A stretch of DNA of 19,073 nucleotides from Armatimonadetes bacterium UBA5419. GTDB lineage: Bacteria; Armatimonadota; UBA10988. This document shows, one piece after another, positions 6,009 through 13,501 of the stretch (position 1 is its first letter; the number at the start of each line of letters is the position of its first letter). The DNA lies in NCBI GenBank assembly GCA_002409445.1, contig DHNJ01000120.1, forward strand, positions 2,244-21,316, in the 5' to 3' direction. The notes beneath the pieces were generated by a model. It was not told the DNA's origin and made no database searches. It was given only the letters and a program-made list of their open reading frames with translations. Made by a program: the position numbers and the translations under genes.

Positions 6009-8126
6009 ATGCGTCTACACATCATCACCAATGCCCATCTCGACCCGATCTGGCTTTGGCCCTGGACCACCGGCGTCGATGCCGCGCTGGCAACGGTGCG
6101 CAGCGCCTGCGAACGGCTGGAGGCGCACCCCGACGTGCGCTTCACCCGCGGCGAGGCGTGGGTTTACTGGCTGGTCGAGCAACTGGACCCGGCGCTATTC
6201 GCGCGCGTCTGCGCTCTGATCGAGCGTGGGCAGTGGGAGATCGCCGGCGGCTGGTGGGTGCAGCCCGACTGCAACGCGCCCAGCGGCGAGGGCCTGCGCC
6301 AGCAGATCCGCCGCGGCCTCGACTACTTCGAAGAGCGCTTCAGCTTCCGCCCGCGGACCGCCTTCAATCCCGACAGCTTCGGCCATGCCGCGACGCTGCC
6401 TCGCCTGCTCAACGACGCGGGCCAGGACAGCTACGTGTTCATGCGGCCCGGCGCGCACGAGGCGAACCTGCCCGCGCGGCTGTTCCGCTGGCGCGGTGAG
6501 GCTGGTGGGCCGGAGGTGCTGGCCTATCGGCTGCCGTGGTACACAACGGGCGCCCGCCTGGAGGCCCTGCACATCGAACGCGCGATCGAAGGCTTGCCGC
6601 CGGGTGTCGAGGATGCGCTGCTGATGGTCGGCGTCGGCGATCACGGTGGCGGCCCGACCGAGCGGCAGCTCGCCTGGCTTCGCGTCCACTGGCAGAGCTG
6701 GCCTGCGGTCGAACTGCGCTGGTCGACACTGGCCGACTACTTCGACGCCGTACGCCCGCTGGCGCCCGCACTGCCTCTGGTCACCGGCGAACTACAGCAC
6801 CATGCGATCGGCTGCTACACCGTCCACCGCGGCGTGAAGCTGGCGGCGCGCCGTGCCGACCACGTGCTGCGGCAGGCGGAGATCGCCGGAGCGCCCGAAG
6901 CGGATCTGGAGGCCGGTTGGCGCGAAGTCTGCTTTCAGCAGTTCCACGACACACTGGGTGGCACCTGCCTGCCGAGCGCCTACGAGCACGTGGTGGGCGC
7001 CCTGGGCGGCGTCGCGGCGCGGGCCGAGCAGTGGCTGGCCTTCCGCGCGCGGCAGCAGACGGCCACGTTCCCGCCCTCGCACCGGCAGCGCCTGGCCGTC
7101 TGGAACCCGGGGCAGCACGAGTGGAGCGGCCTGCTGCACCACGAGGTCTGGACGGAGGGCGGTTGGCGCGACGAGTGGGGTTGGCGCACGCAGTCCGGCA
7201 CGCGCGTGCCGCACCAGTTGGCGCACTCCGAGGCCGCGGTCTGGCCGGGCGGCTGCGCGGCGGTGCTGCTGCCGGTGACCGTGCCGGCGGGCGAGTGGCG
7301 GGTCTTCGAGTTGGACCAGGCGGTCGAGCCGCTGCCGGTCGACGAGCAGCTGTGGGTGGGCGGCACGACGCTGGCCGCGGCGCACGGGCCGGTGGTCCGC
7401 CTGGCCGGCGAGACCGGCCTGCAGTGGCCTGCTGGCCCGAGCCTGCCGCTTCCCCGCTTCGACCTGGTCGACGACGCGAGCGACACCTGGAGCCACGACA
7501 TTGACCGCTACGCCGAGGAGGCGGTCGAGACCGCGGTCTGGACCGCACCGGCGACCGTCGAGGAGGGCCCGCTGCGCGCCGCGGTGATCCAGCACGGCAC
7601 CATCGGCAGCTCGGAGCTGCGCGCCGAGTGGCGGATCGTCGCGGGCCAGGCGGCGGTCGAGCTGGAGCTGACCGTGGACTGGCGTCAGCGGCACCAGCTG
7701 CTGCGCATGGTGCTGCCGGCGGCGGGCCGCTGGGTCGGGCGGCTGGACGGCATCCCGGGCGGCACGCTCGAACGTGTGCTCGATGGCGCTGAGCGGCCAT
7801 TGGCCGACTGGACGCTGCTCGACACCGGTGACGGCTGGCTCAGCGTTGTCTGCCCCGAGACGTACGCGCTCAGCGTGACTCCGTGGCGCGCGGCGTTCAC
7901 GCTATTGCGCAGCCCGCTGCTGGCGCACCACGACCCGTTCCGCGGCGACGTGCCGCGGCCGACCTGGGCTGATCAGGGGCGTCACACGTTCCGTTTCCGC
8001 TTCGAGCTGGTCGCCGAGGCGGACGCGGCCGCGCTCCGGGCGACCGCCGACGCCTGGCAGCAGCCGCCGGTCGTCGTCAGCCTGACCGACGGTATGAGCG
8101 CGTGGCCGGAACAGGCCAAGATGTAG
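6009..8126 (+). CDS. Glycoside hydrolase family 38 alpha-mannosidase-like protein
   Basis: GH38 enzymes are zinc-dependent retaining alpha-mannosidases. The N-terminus carries N-A-H-L-D-P-I-W-L-W, with zinc ligands H10 and D12. N-P-D-S-F-G-H at 120-126 provides the catalytic nucleophile D122. G-V-G-D-H-G-G-G at 208-215 is conserved in the family, and F-H-D-T-L-G-G-T supplies the last zinc ligand H313. The rest, from about residue 340, fits the beta-rich C-terminal half. At 705 residues it is shorter than the usual 800-1000. There is no signal peptide, so it is probably cytoplasmic and acts on imported oligosaccharide or internal glycan. The start ATG is supported by AGGAG at 5995-5999. The gene ends 2 nt before the lpxB-like start. 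Specificity is not predictable from sequence alone. Confidence 0.92.
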   Translation: MRLHIITNAHLDPIWLWPWTTGVDAALATVRSACERLEAHPDVRFTRGEAWVYWLVEQLDPALFARVCALIERGQWEIAGGWWVQPDCNAPSGEGLRQQIRRGLDYFEERFSFRPRTAFNPDSFGHAATLPRLLNDAGQDSYVFMRPGAHEANLPARLFRWRGEAGGPEVLAYRLPWYTTGARLEALHIERAIEGLPPGVEDALLMVGVGDHGGGPTERQLAWLRVHWQSWPAVELRWSTLADYFDAVRPLAPALPLVTGELQHHAIGCYTVHRGVKLAARRADHVLRQAEIAGAPEADLEAGWREVCFQQFHDTLGGTCLPSAYEHVVGALGGVAARAEQWLAFRARQQTATFPPSHRQRLAVWNPGQHEWSGLLHHEVWTEGGWRDEWGWRTQSGTRVPHQLAHSEAAVWPGGCAAVLLPVTVPAGEWRVFELDQAVEPLPVDEQLWVGGTTLAAAHGPVVRLAGETGLQWPAGPSLPLPRFDLVDDASDTWSHDIDRYAEEAVETAVWTAPATVEEGPLRAAVIQHGTIGSSELRAEWRIVAGQAAVELELTVDWRQRHQLLRMVLPAAGRWVGRLDGIPGGTLERVLDGAERPLADWTLLDTGDGWLSVVCPETYALSVTPWRAAFTLLRSPLLAHHDPFRGDVPRPTWADQGRHTFRFRFELVAEADAAALRATADAWQQPPVVVSLTDGMSAWPEQAKM

Positions 8127-8128
8127 CC

Positions 8129-9253
8129 ATGCCGAGCATCCTCATCACCGCCGGCGACCCCTCGGGCGACCATCAGGCCGCGCGGCTGATCACCGCCCTG
8201 CGCGCGCGGCGGCCGGACTTGGAGTTCTGGGGCCCCGCCGGCCCCGCCTGCGAGCAGGCCGGTGCGCGGGTCACCGCGAACCTGGCGCGGCTCAGCGCCA
8301 TCGGCGCCTTCGACGTGCTGCCCCACCTGCCGGAAGCGCGGCGCATCCTCCTGGACACCCAGCAGCAAGCCAGCGCCGCGCCGCCGGACCTCGCCGTGCT
8401 GGTCGACTGCGGCGCCTTCAACCTCCGCCTCGCGCCGCACCTCAAGGCCCTGGGCATACCGCGCCTGGGCTACTTCCCGCCCGGCTCCTGGAGTGGGTCG
8501 CTACGGCGGGCGGAAGCCGTGGCCCAGGCCTACTCCGCGGTCGCCACACCGTTCCCCCAGGCGCTGGACGCGTACGACAAGCTCGGCCTGCCCGCGACGC
8601 TCGTCGGGCATCCGCTGGTCGATGAACTGGCCGACCTGGCCGCGGCGCGCCGCGAGGTGCCGCTTGACCCGCCGGTAATCGCACTGCTGCCGGGCAGCCG
8701 TGGCCACGAGATCCGCCAGATGCTGCGGCCGATGCTGGAGGCCGCGCGCATCCTCCGCGCCGACTGGCCGCACCTGCGCGCCGTGGTCTCGCGCGCGCCG
8801 ACCGCTCCCGCGAAGCTGTTCGACCAACTGTTGGCGGAGGCTGGTCTTGAGGTCGAGGTGGTCGCTGGCAGCCGTGCGGCGATGGCGCAGGCCACGGCTG
8901 GGCTGATCAAGTCCGGCACGGTGACCCTGGAGGCCGCGCTGCTCGGCCTGCCGCACGTCTGTCTCTACCGGGTCAGCCTGCTAGCCTACGTGGTCGCCTG
9001 GACGTATGTCTGGCCAAAGCCGGAGTTCTGGGCGATGCCGAATGTGCTGCTCGGTCGCATGGCGGTGCCGCAGCGCTTCCAGTTCAAGGTCACGGGGCCG
9101 GAGCTAGCGCGAACCTTGGCCCCGCTGCTGACCGACAGCCCCGAGCGACGACAGCAGGCGGCGGATTTGGCCGAGGCGGTCGAGCGGCTGGGCGGGCCGG
9201 GCGCCACCGAGCGGGCCGCGGACGTCGTGCTGGCGATGCTGGACGGCGCCTAG
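8129..9253 (+). CDS. lpxB: LpxB-like lipid-A-disaccharide synthase family protein (divergent)
   Basis: LpxB (GT19) joins UDP-2,3-diacylglucosamine to lipid X, making the lipid A disaccharide on the inner membrane. The 374-residue length matches the family (about 380). Visible landmarks are A-G-D-P-S-G-D at 8-14 (usually A-G-E-x-S-G-D), L-L-P-G-S-R-x-x-E-I from 186, S-G-T-V-T-L-E-A-A-L at 262-271, and the later Y-R-V-S...P-N-V-L-L block. Several conserved positions differ. The usual D-A-P-D-F-N reads D-C-G-A-F-N (93-98), and Y-I-S-P-Q-V-W-A-W reads Y-F-P-P-G-S-W-S-G. It may therefore be a paralogue with a different glycosyl acceptor. The ATG at 8129 starts 2 nt after the GH38 stop with only a weak ribosome-binding site, implying translational coupling. 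No lpxA, lpxD or fabZ is nearby. Confidence 0.82.
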   Translation: MPSILITAGDPSGDHQAARLITALRARRPDLEFWGPAGPACEQAGARVTANLARLSAIGAFDVLPHLPEARRILLDTQQQASAAPPDLAVLVDCGAFNLRLAPHLKALGIPRLGYFPPGSWSGSLRRAEAVAQAYSAVATPFPQALDAYDKLGLPATLVGHPLVDELADLAAARREVPLDPPVIALLPGSRGHEIRQMLRPMLEAARILRADWPHLRAVVSRAPTAPAKLFDQLLAEAGLEVEVVAGSRAAMAQATAGLIKSGTVTLEAALLGLPHVCLYRVSLLAYVVAWTYVWPKPEFWAMPNVLLGRMAVPQRFQFKVTGPELARTLAPLLTDSPERRQQAADLAEAVERLGGPGATERAADVVLAMLDGA

Positions 9254-10701
9254 TCGCGGTACCGTGGGTCGGGTACGGCGGCGCTGCCCGGGGCATCCTG
9301 GAACAGCAGGCCCGCGTCCGGGTCGCTCGGCAGGGTCCGCAGCGGGTGCCGCTGCCACCGCCCGTCGACGACGTTGTCCTCGCTGGCGAAGTGCTGGAGC
9401 GTGGCTGTGCGTTCGACGACCAGCCGCGCGGCCTGGTCCGGGTCGCCGGCCACGTCGCGCGTCTCCTCGGGGTCGGCGGTCAGGTCGAGCAGCCACTCGC
9501 GCTGGTCGGGAGCCGACCAGATGTACTTGTGCTCCCGCGTCGCCCGCATGTAGACGGCTTGCGGCCCCGACTGGAACCGGCCGTAGACCGCATCGCGCGG
9601 CAGCGCGCCCGCGGCGAGGCGCCGTAGGTCGACCCCAGGCAGCCCGTCGCGGGGCAGGTCAGCAGCGGCCAGCGCGGTGGGCACGATGTCGATCAGGCTG
9701 GCCGGCTCGTCGCAGCGCTGGCCCGCGCCGTAGCCGTCGGGCCAGATGGCGATCAACGGGATGCGCGCGGCCGAATCGAGCATGCACCGCTTGCCCCACG
9801 AGCCGTAGTCGCCGAGTAGCTCGCCATGGTCGGAGCTGAACAGGATCACGGTGTTGTCGAGGTCGCCGGTGGCGTCGAGATGCTCCAGCAGGCGGCCCAG
9901 CTGGTAGTCGATGAACGAGATGCAGGCGTAGTAGGCGGCCTTGATGGTCCGCACGAGCTGCTCGTCCCAGCCGCGGTCGCGCCACTTGTAGCGGTTCTGG
10001 TAGCGGTTCCAGTAGGTCAGCAACTCCTGGCTGGCGGCAGGCCGCTTAGGCAGCGGCATGTCGGGCGGCCGGTAGAGCTTGTTCCAGGTCGTGGGAGACT
10101 CGAAGGGCGGGTGGGGCTTGATGATGCTGGTGAAGAGGAAGAACGGCCGGTCGTGGTCGCGCGCCTGGAGCCAGTCGATCGAGCGGTCGACGACCCAGGC
10201 GGTCGGGTGGTGGCGGGCGGGCAGTTGGCTCGGCTGCGGTAGGTAGTAGTACTCGCTGCGCACGCCGTGTGGGTCGAGGACGTGGCTATAGCCATGGCGG
10301 TCGAGGTACTCGCGGAAGTCGTCGCGGCCGCCGCCCTCCTCACAGAAGTCGCGCGACTCGAAGCCCCACAGCTCGCGCGGCTTGGGCACGAAGTGCATCT
10401 TGCCCGCGCCGTGGCACTGGTAGCCCGCGGCGCCGAGCCGCTGCATTAGGCTCTGGCGCGAGAAGTCCATCGGCGCGTTGTCGGTGCAGCCGGTGGTCTG
10501 CGGCTCCAGGCCGGTCAGCATCGCGCCGCGTGCCGAGACGCAGACGGGCGACGGCGTGTAGGCGCGGGTGAAGGCCGTGCCCCGGGCCACCAGGTCGTCG
10601 AGCACCGGGGTGCGGATGACCGGGTTGCCCAGGGCGCGGATCGTGTCGAAGCGCTGTTGGTCCGTCAGCAACAGCAGGATGTTCGGCCGGTCGTCGGCCA
10701 T
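9250..10701 (-). CDS. Sulfatase family protein (alkaline-phosphatase superfamily)
   Basis: The 483-residue product begins R-P-N-I-L-L-L-L-T-D-Q-Q-R-F-D, the metal-binding start of sulfatases of the D-Q type (D14, Q15), as in choline-sulfatase and phosphonate monoester hydrolase relatives. The nucleophile region is S-P-V-C-V-S-A-R-G-A-M-L-T-G (C54, R58), i.e. C-x-S-x-R rather than the usual C-x-P-x-R or C-x-A-x-R. S-S-D-H-G-E with D291/H292 supplies further metal ligands. No signal peptide is seen, so it should act in the cytoplasm on sulfate or phosphonate esters. AGGAG at 10708-10712 lies 6 nt before the ATG and 9 nt separates it from the GH4 stop, so the two are co-transcribed. Its stop codon shares CTAG with the lpxB stop on the other strand. 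Confidence 0.92.
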   Translation of the reverse strand: MADDRPNILLLLTDQQRFDTIRALGNPVIRTPVLDDLVARGTAFTRAYTPSPVCVSARGAMLTGLEPQTTGCTDNAPMDFSRQSLMQRLGAAGYQCHGAGKMHFVPKPRELWGFESRDFCEEGGGRDDFREYLDRHGYSHVLDPHGVRSEYYYLPQPSQLPARHHPTAWVVDRSIDWLQARDHDRPFFLFTSIIKPHPPFESPTTWNKLYRPPDMPLPKRPAASQELLTYWNRYQNRYKWRDRGWDEQLVRTIKAAYYACISFIDYQLGRLLEHLDATGDLDNTVILFSSDHGELLGDYGSWGKRCMLDSAARIPLIAIWPDGYGAGQRCDEPASLIDIVPTALAAADLPRDGLPGVDLRRLAAGALPRDAVYGRFQSGPQAVYMRATREHKYIWSAPDQREWLLDLTADPEETRDVAGDPDQAARLVVERTATLQHFASEDNVVDGRWQRHPLRTLPSDPDAGLLFQDAPGSAAVPDPRYRD

Positions 10702-10710
10702 GGCGTGCTC

Positions 10711-12054
10711 CTAGGAGGCGCAGGTCTCGCGGACCGGGCCGTGGTGGCGCTCGTTGAACCAGTCGAGCAGCCCGCCGTCCTCCAGCGCGCTCCAGAGCTC
10801 GTCGAACATCGCCTTGATCTGGTCGAGGGGCAGCGTCGCCGCGGCGTTCGGGTCGACCAGGCAGGCGTGGTAGGCCGCCTCGCGGTCGCGGTTGAGCACG
10901 GCCTGCACGGCCAACTCGTGGACCGAGATGTTCGAGCGGCAGAGGGCGGCCAGGTGGGGCGGCAGGTCGCCGTGGTAGGTGGGGTGCAGGCCGGTCGAGT
11001 CGACCATCGTCAGCACCTCGACGCAGGCGTCCGCGGGCAGGTTCGAGATCAGGCCGCCGGTGTTCATCAGGTTGGCGTAGAAGCGGTACGGCTGGTCGGT
11101 GACGACCGCCTCGATGATGCCCGAGGTGTACTCGCCGGAGCGCCGCAGCTCGGCACCGGGTGTCGCGCCCTGCTCGCCGGCGCCGTCGCTCATCCAGGTG
11201 CGCTGGTGGCGCGGCGCGTCCGGCACGTCGCGCGGGGCGATGCCGTAGCGTTCGGCCAGCGCGGGGGTGCGCAGGAAGTAGGGCAGGTACTCCGCGTCGT
11301 GGTGGCTGGACTCGGTGCAGAAGTAGTTGAAGTACTTCATGATCTCCAGGCGCACGTTCTCGTGCTTCCGCTTCTCGGGGTCGTCGGCCATCGCCCGCAG
11401 GCGCGGGTAGAGATCCTCGCCGTTGTGGCGGATGTCGACGATCCAGGAGAGGTGGTTGATGCCGCCGACCTTGAAGCGGACCTCGTTGTACGGCACCTCC
11501 AGCCAGCGGGCGAGCATCTCGGTCGTGCCCTGGATGCCGTGGCACAGGCCGGCGTAGGTGATCGACGAGTCGACGCAGTGCAGCCAGGAGAGCATGGCCA
11601 TCGGGTTGGTGTGGTTCAGCAGCATGGCGCCGGGGCACAGCTCCTCCATGTCGCGGACCATCTGGTGCTGGACCGGGCCGGTGCGCAGGAAGCGGAAGAT
11701 GGCACCGACGCTGGTGGTGTCGGCGACGGTCTGCTCGAGGCCGTACTTCTGCGGGATGCGCACCTCGGCGGAGTAGGGGAAGCCGGCGTACGCGGGCCCG
11801 CCGACCGAGATCGAGGTGATCACGAAGTCGGCACCGGGCAGCAGCTCGCGCCGGTCGGTCGATGTGCGGACGCGCGCGGACAGATTGTGCCGGGCGATGG
11901 TCTGCTCGACGAAGCGGGCGACCTGCGCTAGGCGGCCTTCGTGCAAGTCAACGAGGCAGATCTCGGAGTCTTGGAGAGAGGGGCAGGAGAGGATGTCGAC
12001 CGACAACCGGCCGCCGAACCCGCTGCCCGCACCGAGGATGACGATCTTTGGCAT
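10711..12054 (-). CDS. Glycoside hydrolase family 4 enzyme (NAD- and metal-dependent), possible alpha-glucuronidase/galacturonidase
   Basis: GH4 enzymes cleave glycosides by an oxidation-elimination mechanism using NAD+ and Mn2+ with transient oxidation at C3. The 447-residue protein opens with a Rossmann strand and G-A-G-S (8-11), and carries N-H-T-N-P-M-A at 147-153. The metal ligands appear to be C171 in C-H-G-I and H201 in G-G-I-N-H. The subfamily motif after the cysteine is C-H-G, which in characterised members goes with alpha-glucuronidase, whereas C-H-E marks alpha-glucosidase and C-H-S alpha-galactosidase or galacturonidase. The substrate call is inference from that tripeptide. The ATG at 12054 is preceded by GAGG with 6-nt spacing; a GTG at 12075 is in frame but lacks a better site. 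The SD lies in a hairpin. It is followed by the sulfatase after 9 nt. Confidence 0.93.
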   Translation of the reverse strand: MPKIVILGAGSGFGGRLSVDILSCPSLQDSEICLVDLHEGRLAQVARFVEQTIARHNLSARVRTSTDRRELLPGADFVITSISVGGPAYAGFPYSAEVRIPQKYGLEQTVADTTSVGAIFRFLRTGPVQHQMVRDMEELCPGAMLLNHTNPMAMLSWLHCVDSSITYAGLCHGIQGTTEMLARWLEVPYNEVRFKVGGINHLSWIVDIRHNGEDLYPRLRAMADDPEKRKHENVRLEIMKYFNYFCTESSHHDAEYLPYFLRTPALAERYGIAPRDVPDAPRHQRTWMSDGAGEQGATPGAELRRSGEYTSGIIEAVVTDQPYRFYANLMNTGGLISNLPADACVEVLTMVDSTGLHPTYHGDLPPHLAALCRSNISVHELAVQAVLNRDREAAYHACLVDPNAAATLPLDQIKAMFDELWSALEDGGLLDWFNERHHGPVRETCAS

Positions 12055-12055
12055 G

Positions 12056-12077
12056 GAGTACCTCACTGGAGGCACTC
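12056..12077 (-). promoter_or_regulatory. Hairpin covering the GH4 Shine-Dalgarno site
   Basis: On the minus strand, GAGTGCCTC and GAGGTACTC form a 9-bp stem (eight Watson-Crick pairs and one G-U) around the tetraloop CAGT. The 3' arm contains the GAGG ribosome-binding site of the GH4 gene (12061-12064), and the stem ends one nt before the ATG. If it forms, it would restrict initiation. It could equally be a DNA operator dyad. The rest of the 61-bp gap to the MFS stop (12116) shows nothing clear. Confidence 0.45.
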
Positions 12078-12115
12078 AGTTGACCGTCGCCCGCCGCGAT
12101 CCTGCCGCCACCGCC

Positions 12116-13492
12116 CTAAGGCTCGACCGATTCCTCGGTCTCCGGCAGCTTGGTCACCGCAAGCGAACCGTAGCGCCGCAGCCCAGGCCAGAGGATCGCC
12201 GCCACGCCGGCGACGAGGATGGTGCCGACGCCGCCACCAACCGTCGACAGCACCGGCCCGACAACCGCGGCGACAGTACCAGCGCGCAGGGCACCGAGCT
12301 CGTTGGACAGGCTAATGAAGATCTGGTTGACCGCCGAGACCCGTCCGCGCAGCGAGTCGGGCGTCAGAATCTGGACCAGCGTGTGGCGCACGACGACGCT
12401 GATGTTGTCAGCCAGGCCACAGAAGAACAGCGCGGCCAGCGACAGCCAGAACGAACGCGAGAGGCCAAAGACGATGATGCCGACGCCGAACGCCGTCACC
12501 GACCAGAAGAGCGCGGGCCCAGCGCGCCGAATCGGCGGGTGATGGGCGAGCCAGATCGCCATGAGGAACGAGCCAACCGACGGTGCGGCGCGGAGGATGC
12601 CCAGGCCGCGCGGGCCGACGTGCAGGATCTCGTCCGCGTAGACCGGCAGCAGCGCCGTCACCCCGCCCAGCAGCACGGCGAACATGTCCAGCGCGATGCT
12701 ACCGAGGATGACCTTCTGGCGGTGGACGAAGCGCAGCCCGACCAGCATGCTCTCCAGCCCATGCCGCTCCTCGCTGTGCGGGTAGGGCTTCTCTGGCAGG
12801 CTGTAGATGGCGACGATCAGCACCAGCACGCTGGCCGAGGAGAGCAGGTACACCGGCGCGTACGAGTCGCCACCGGTGGAGGTGAAGCCGAGGATCAAGC
12901 CGCCCAGCGCCGGGCCGGCCATCGCGGCGAGCTGGAAGAAGCTGCTGTTCCAGGTGACTGCATTGGGGAAGGCGGTCGCGGGCACCAGCATCGGCAGCAG
13001 CGCGGAGCGTGCGGGCCCCATGATCGCGCGGGTCACGCCCAAGAAGAAGATCACCACGTACATGACCGGGACGACGGTCGAGTCGAAGTGGACCTGCTGC
13101 TCGCCCATGCGGCGGGCGAGATTCTCCAGGAACTGGTTCGCGGCAATGAGCGCCGGCGCGTCCGGCGCGACGAGGTGGCCGCTGGCCAGGGCGGCGAGCG
13201 CGAGGCAGCAGGCCAGGATGCCCAGCGACGAGCCCAGCACCAGCCGGCGGCGGCTGAAGATATCGGCCAGCTGCCCACCGGGCAGGGCCAAGCCGACGAC
13301 CGGAATGACCTCGGCCAGCCCGACCAGGCCGAGGGCCAGAGTCGAGTGGGTCAGTCGGTAAATCTGCCAGCTGACGGCCACGGCCATCATCTGCAGGCCG
13401 ATGTTGGAGAGCAGCGCGCCAGTCGCATAGCGCCGGTACTCGGAGTAGGCGAGCGCGTAGTGAGTTGGCGGTTGGTCGTGGGGCTGGGCCAA
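12116..13492 (-). CDS. MFS transporter (MFS_3/EntS-like)
   Basis: This 458-residue polytopic protein has about 11-12 predicted membrane helices and the MFS loop 2-3 motif G-G-Q-L-A-D-I-F-S-R-R-R at 72-83. A second loop, P-D-S-L-R-G-R-V-S-A-V-N, near the C-terminal half is typical of the MFS_3 group that includes EntS-type exporters. The loop after helix 3 is enlarged, with a charged stretch of about 35 residues (about 106-140). The start is TTG at 13492, supported by AGGG 7 nt upstream; no ATG occurs before residue 35. It follows the copper-amine-oxidase-like gene by 9 nt and precedes GH4 by 61 nt, suggesting one operon. The cargo is unknown. Sugar or glycan-fragment transport fits the neighbourhood, but the family mainly exports small molecules. 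Confidence 0.9.
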   Translation of the reverse strand: MAQPHDQPPTHYALAYSEYRRYATGALLSNIGLQMMAVAVSWQIYRLTHSTLALGLVGLAEVIPVVGLALPGGQLADIFSRRRLVLGSSLGILACCLALAALASGHLVAPDAPALIAANQFLENLARRMGEQQVHFDSTVVPVMYVVIFFLGVTRAIMGPARSALLPMLVPATAFPNAVTWNSSFFQLAAMAGPALGGLILGFTSTGGDSYAPVYLLSSASVLVLIVAIYSLPEKPYPHSEERHGLESMLVGLRFVHRQKVILGSIALDMFAVLLGGVTALLPVYADEILHVGPRGLGILRAAPSVGSFLMAIWLAHHPPIRRAGPALFWSVTAFGVGIIVFGLSRSFWLSLAALFFCGLADNISVVVRHTLVQILTPDSLRGRVSAVNQIFISLSNELGALRAGTVAAVVGPVLSTVGGGVGTILVAGVAAILWPGLRRYGSLAVTKLPETEESVEP

Positions 13493-13501
13493 GGCAGCGC
13501 C

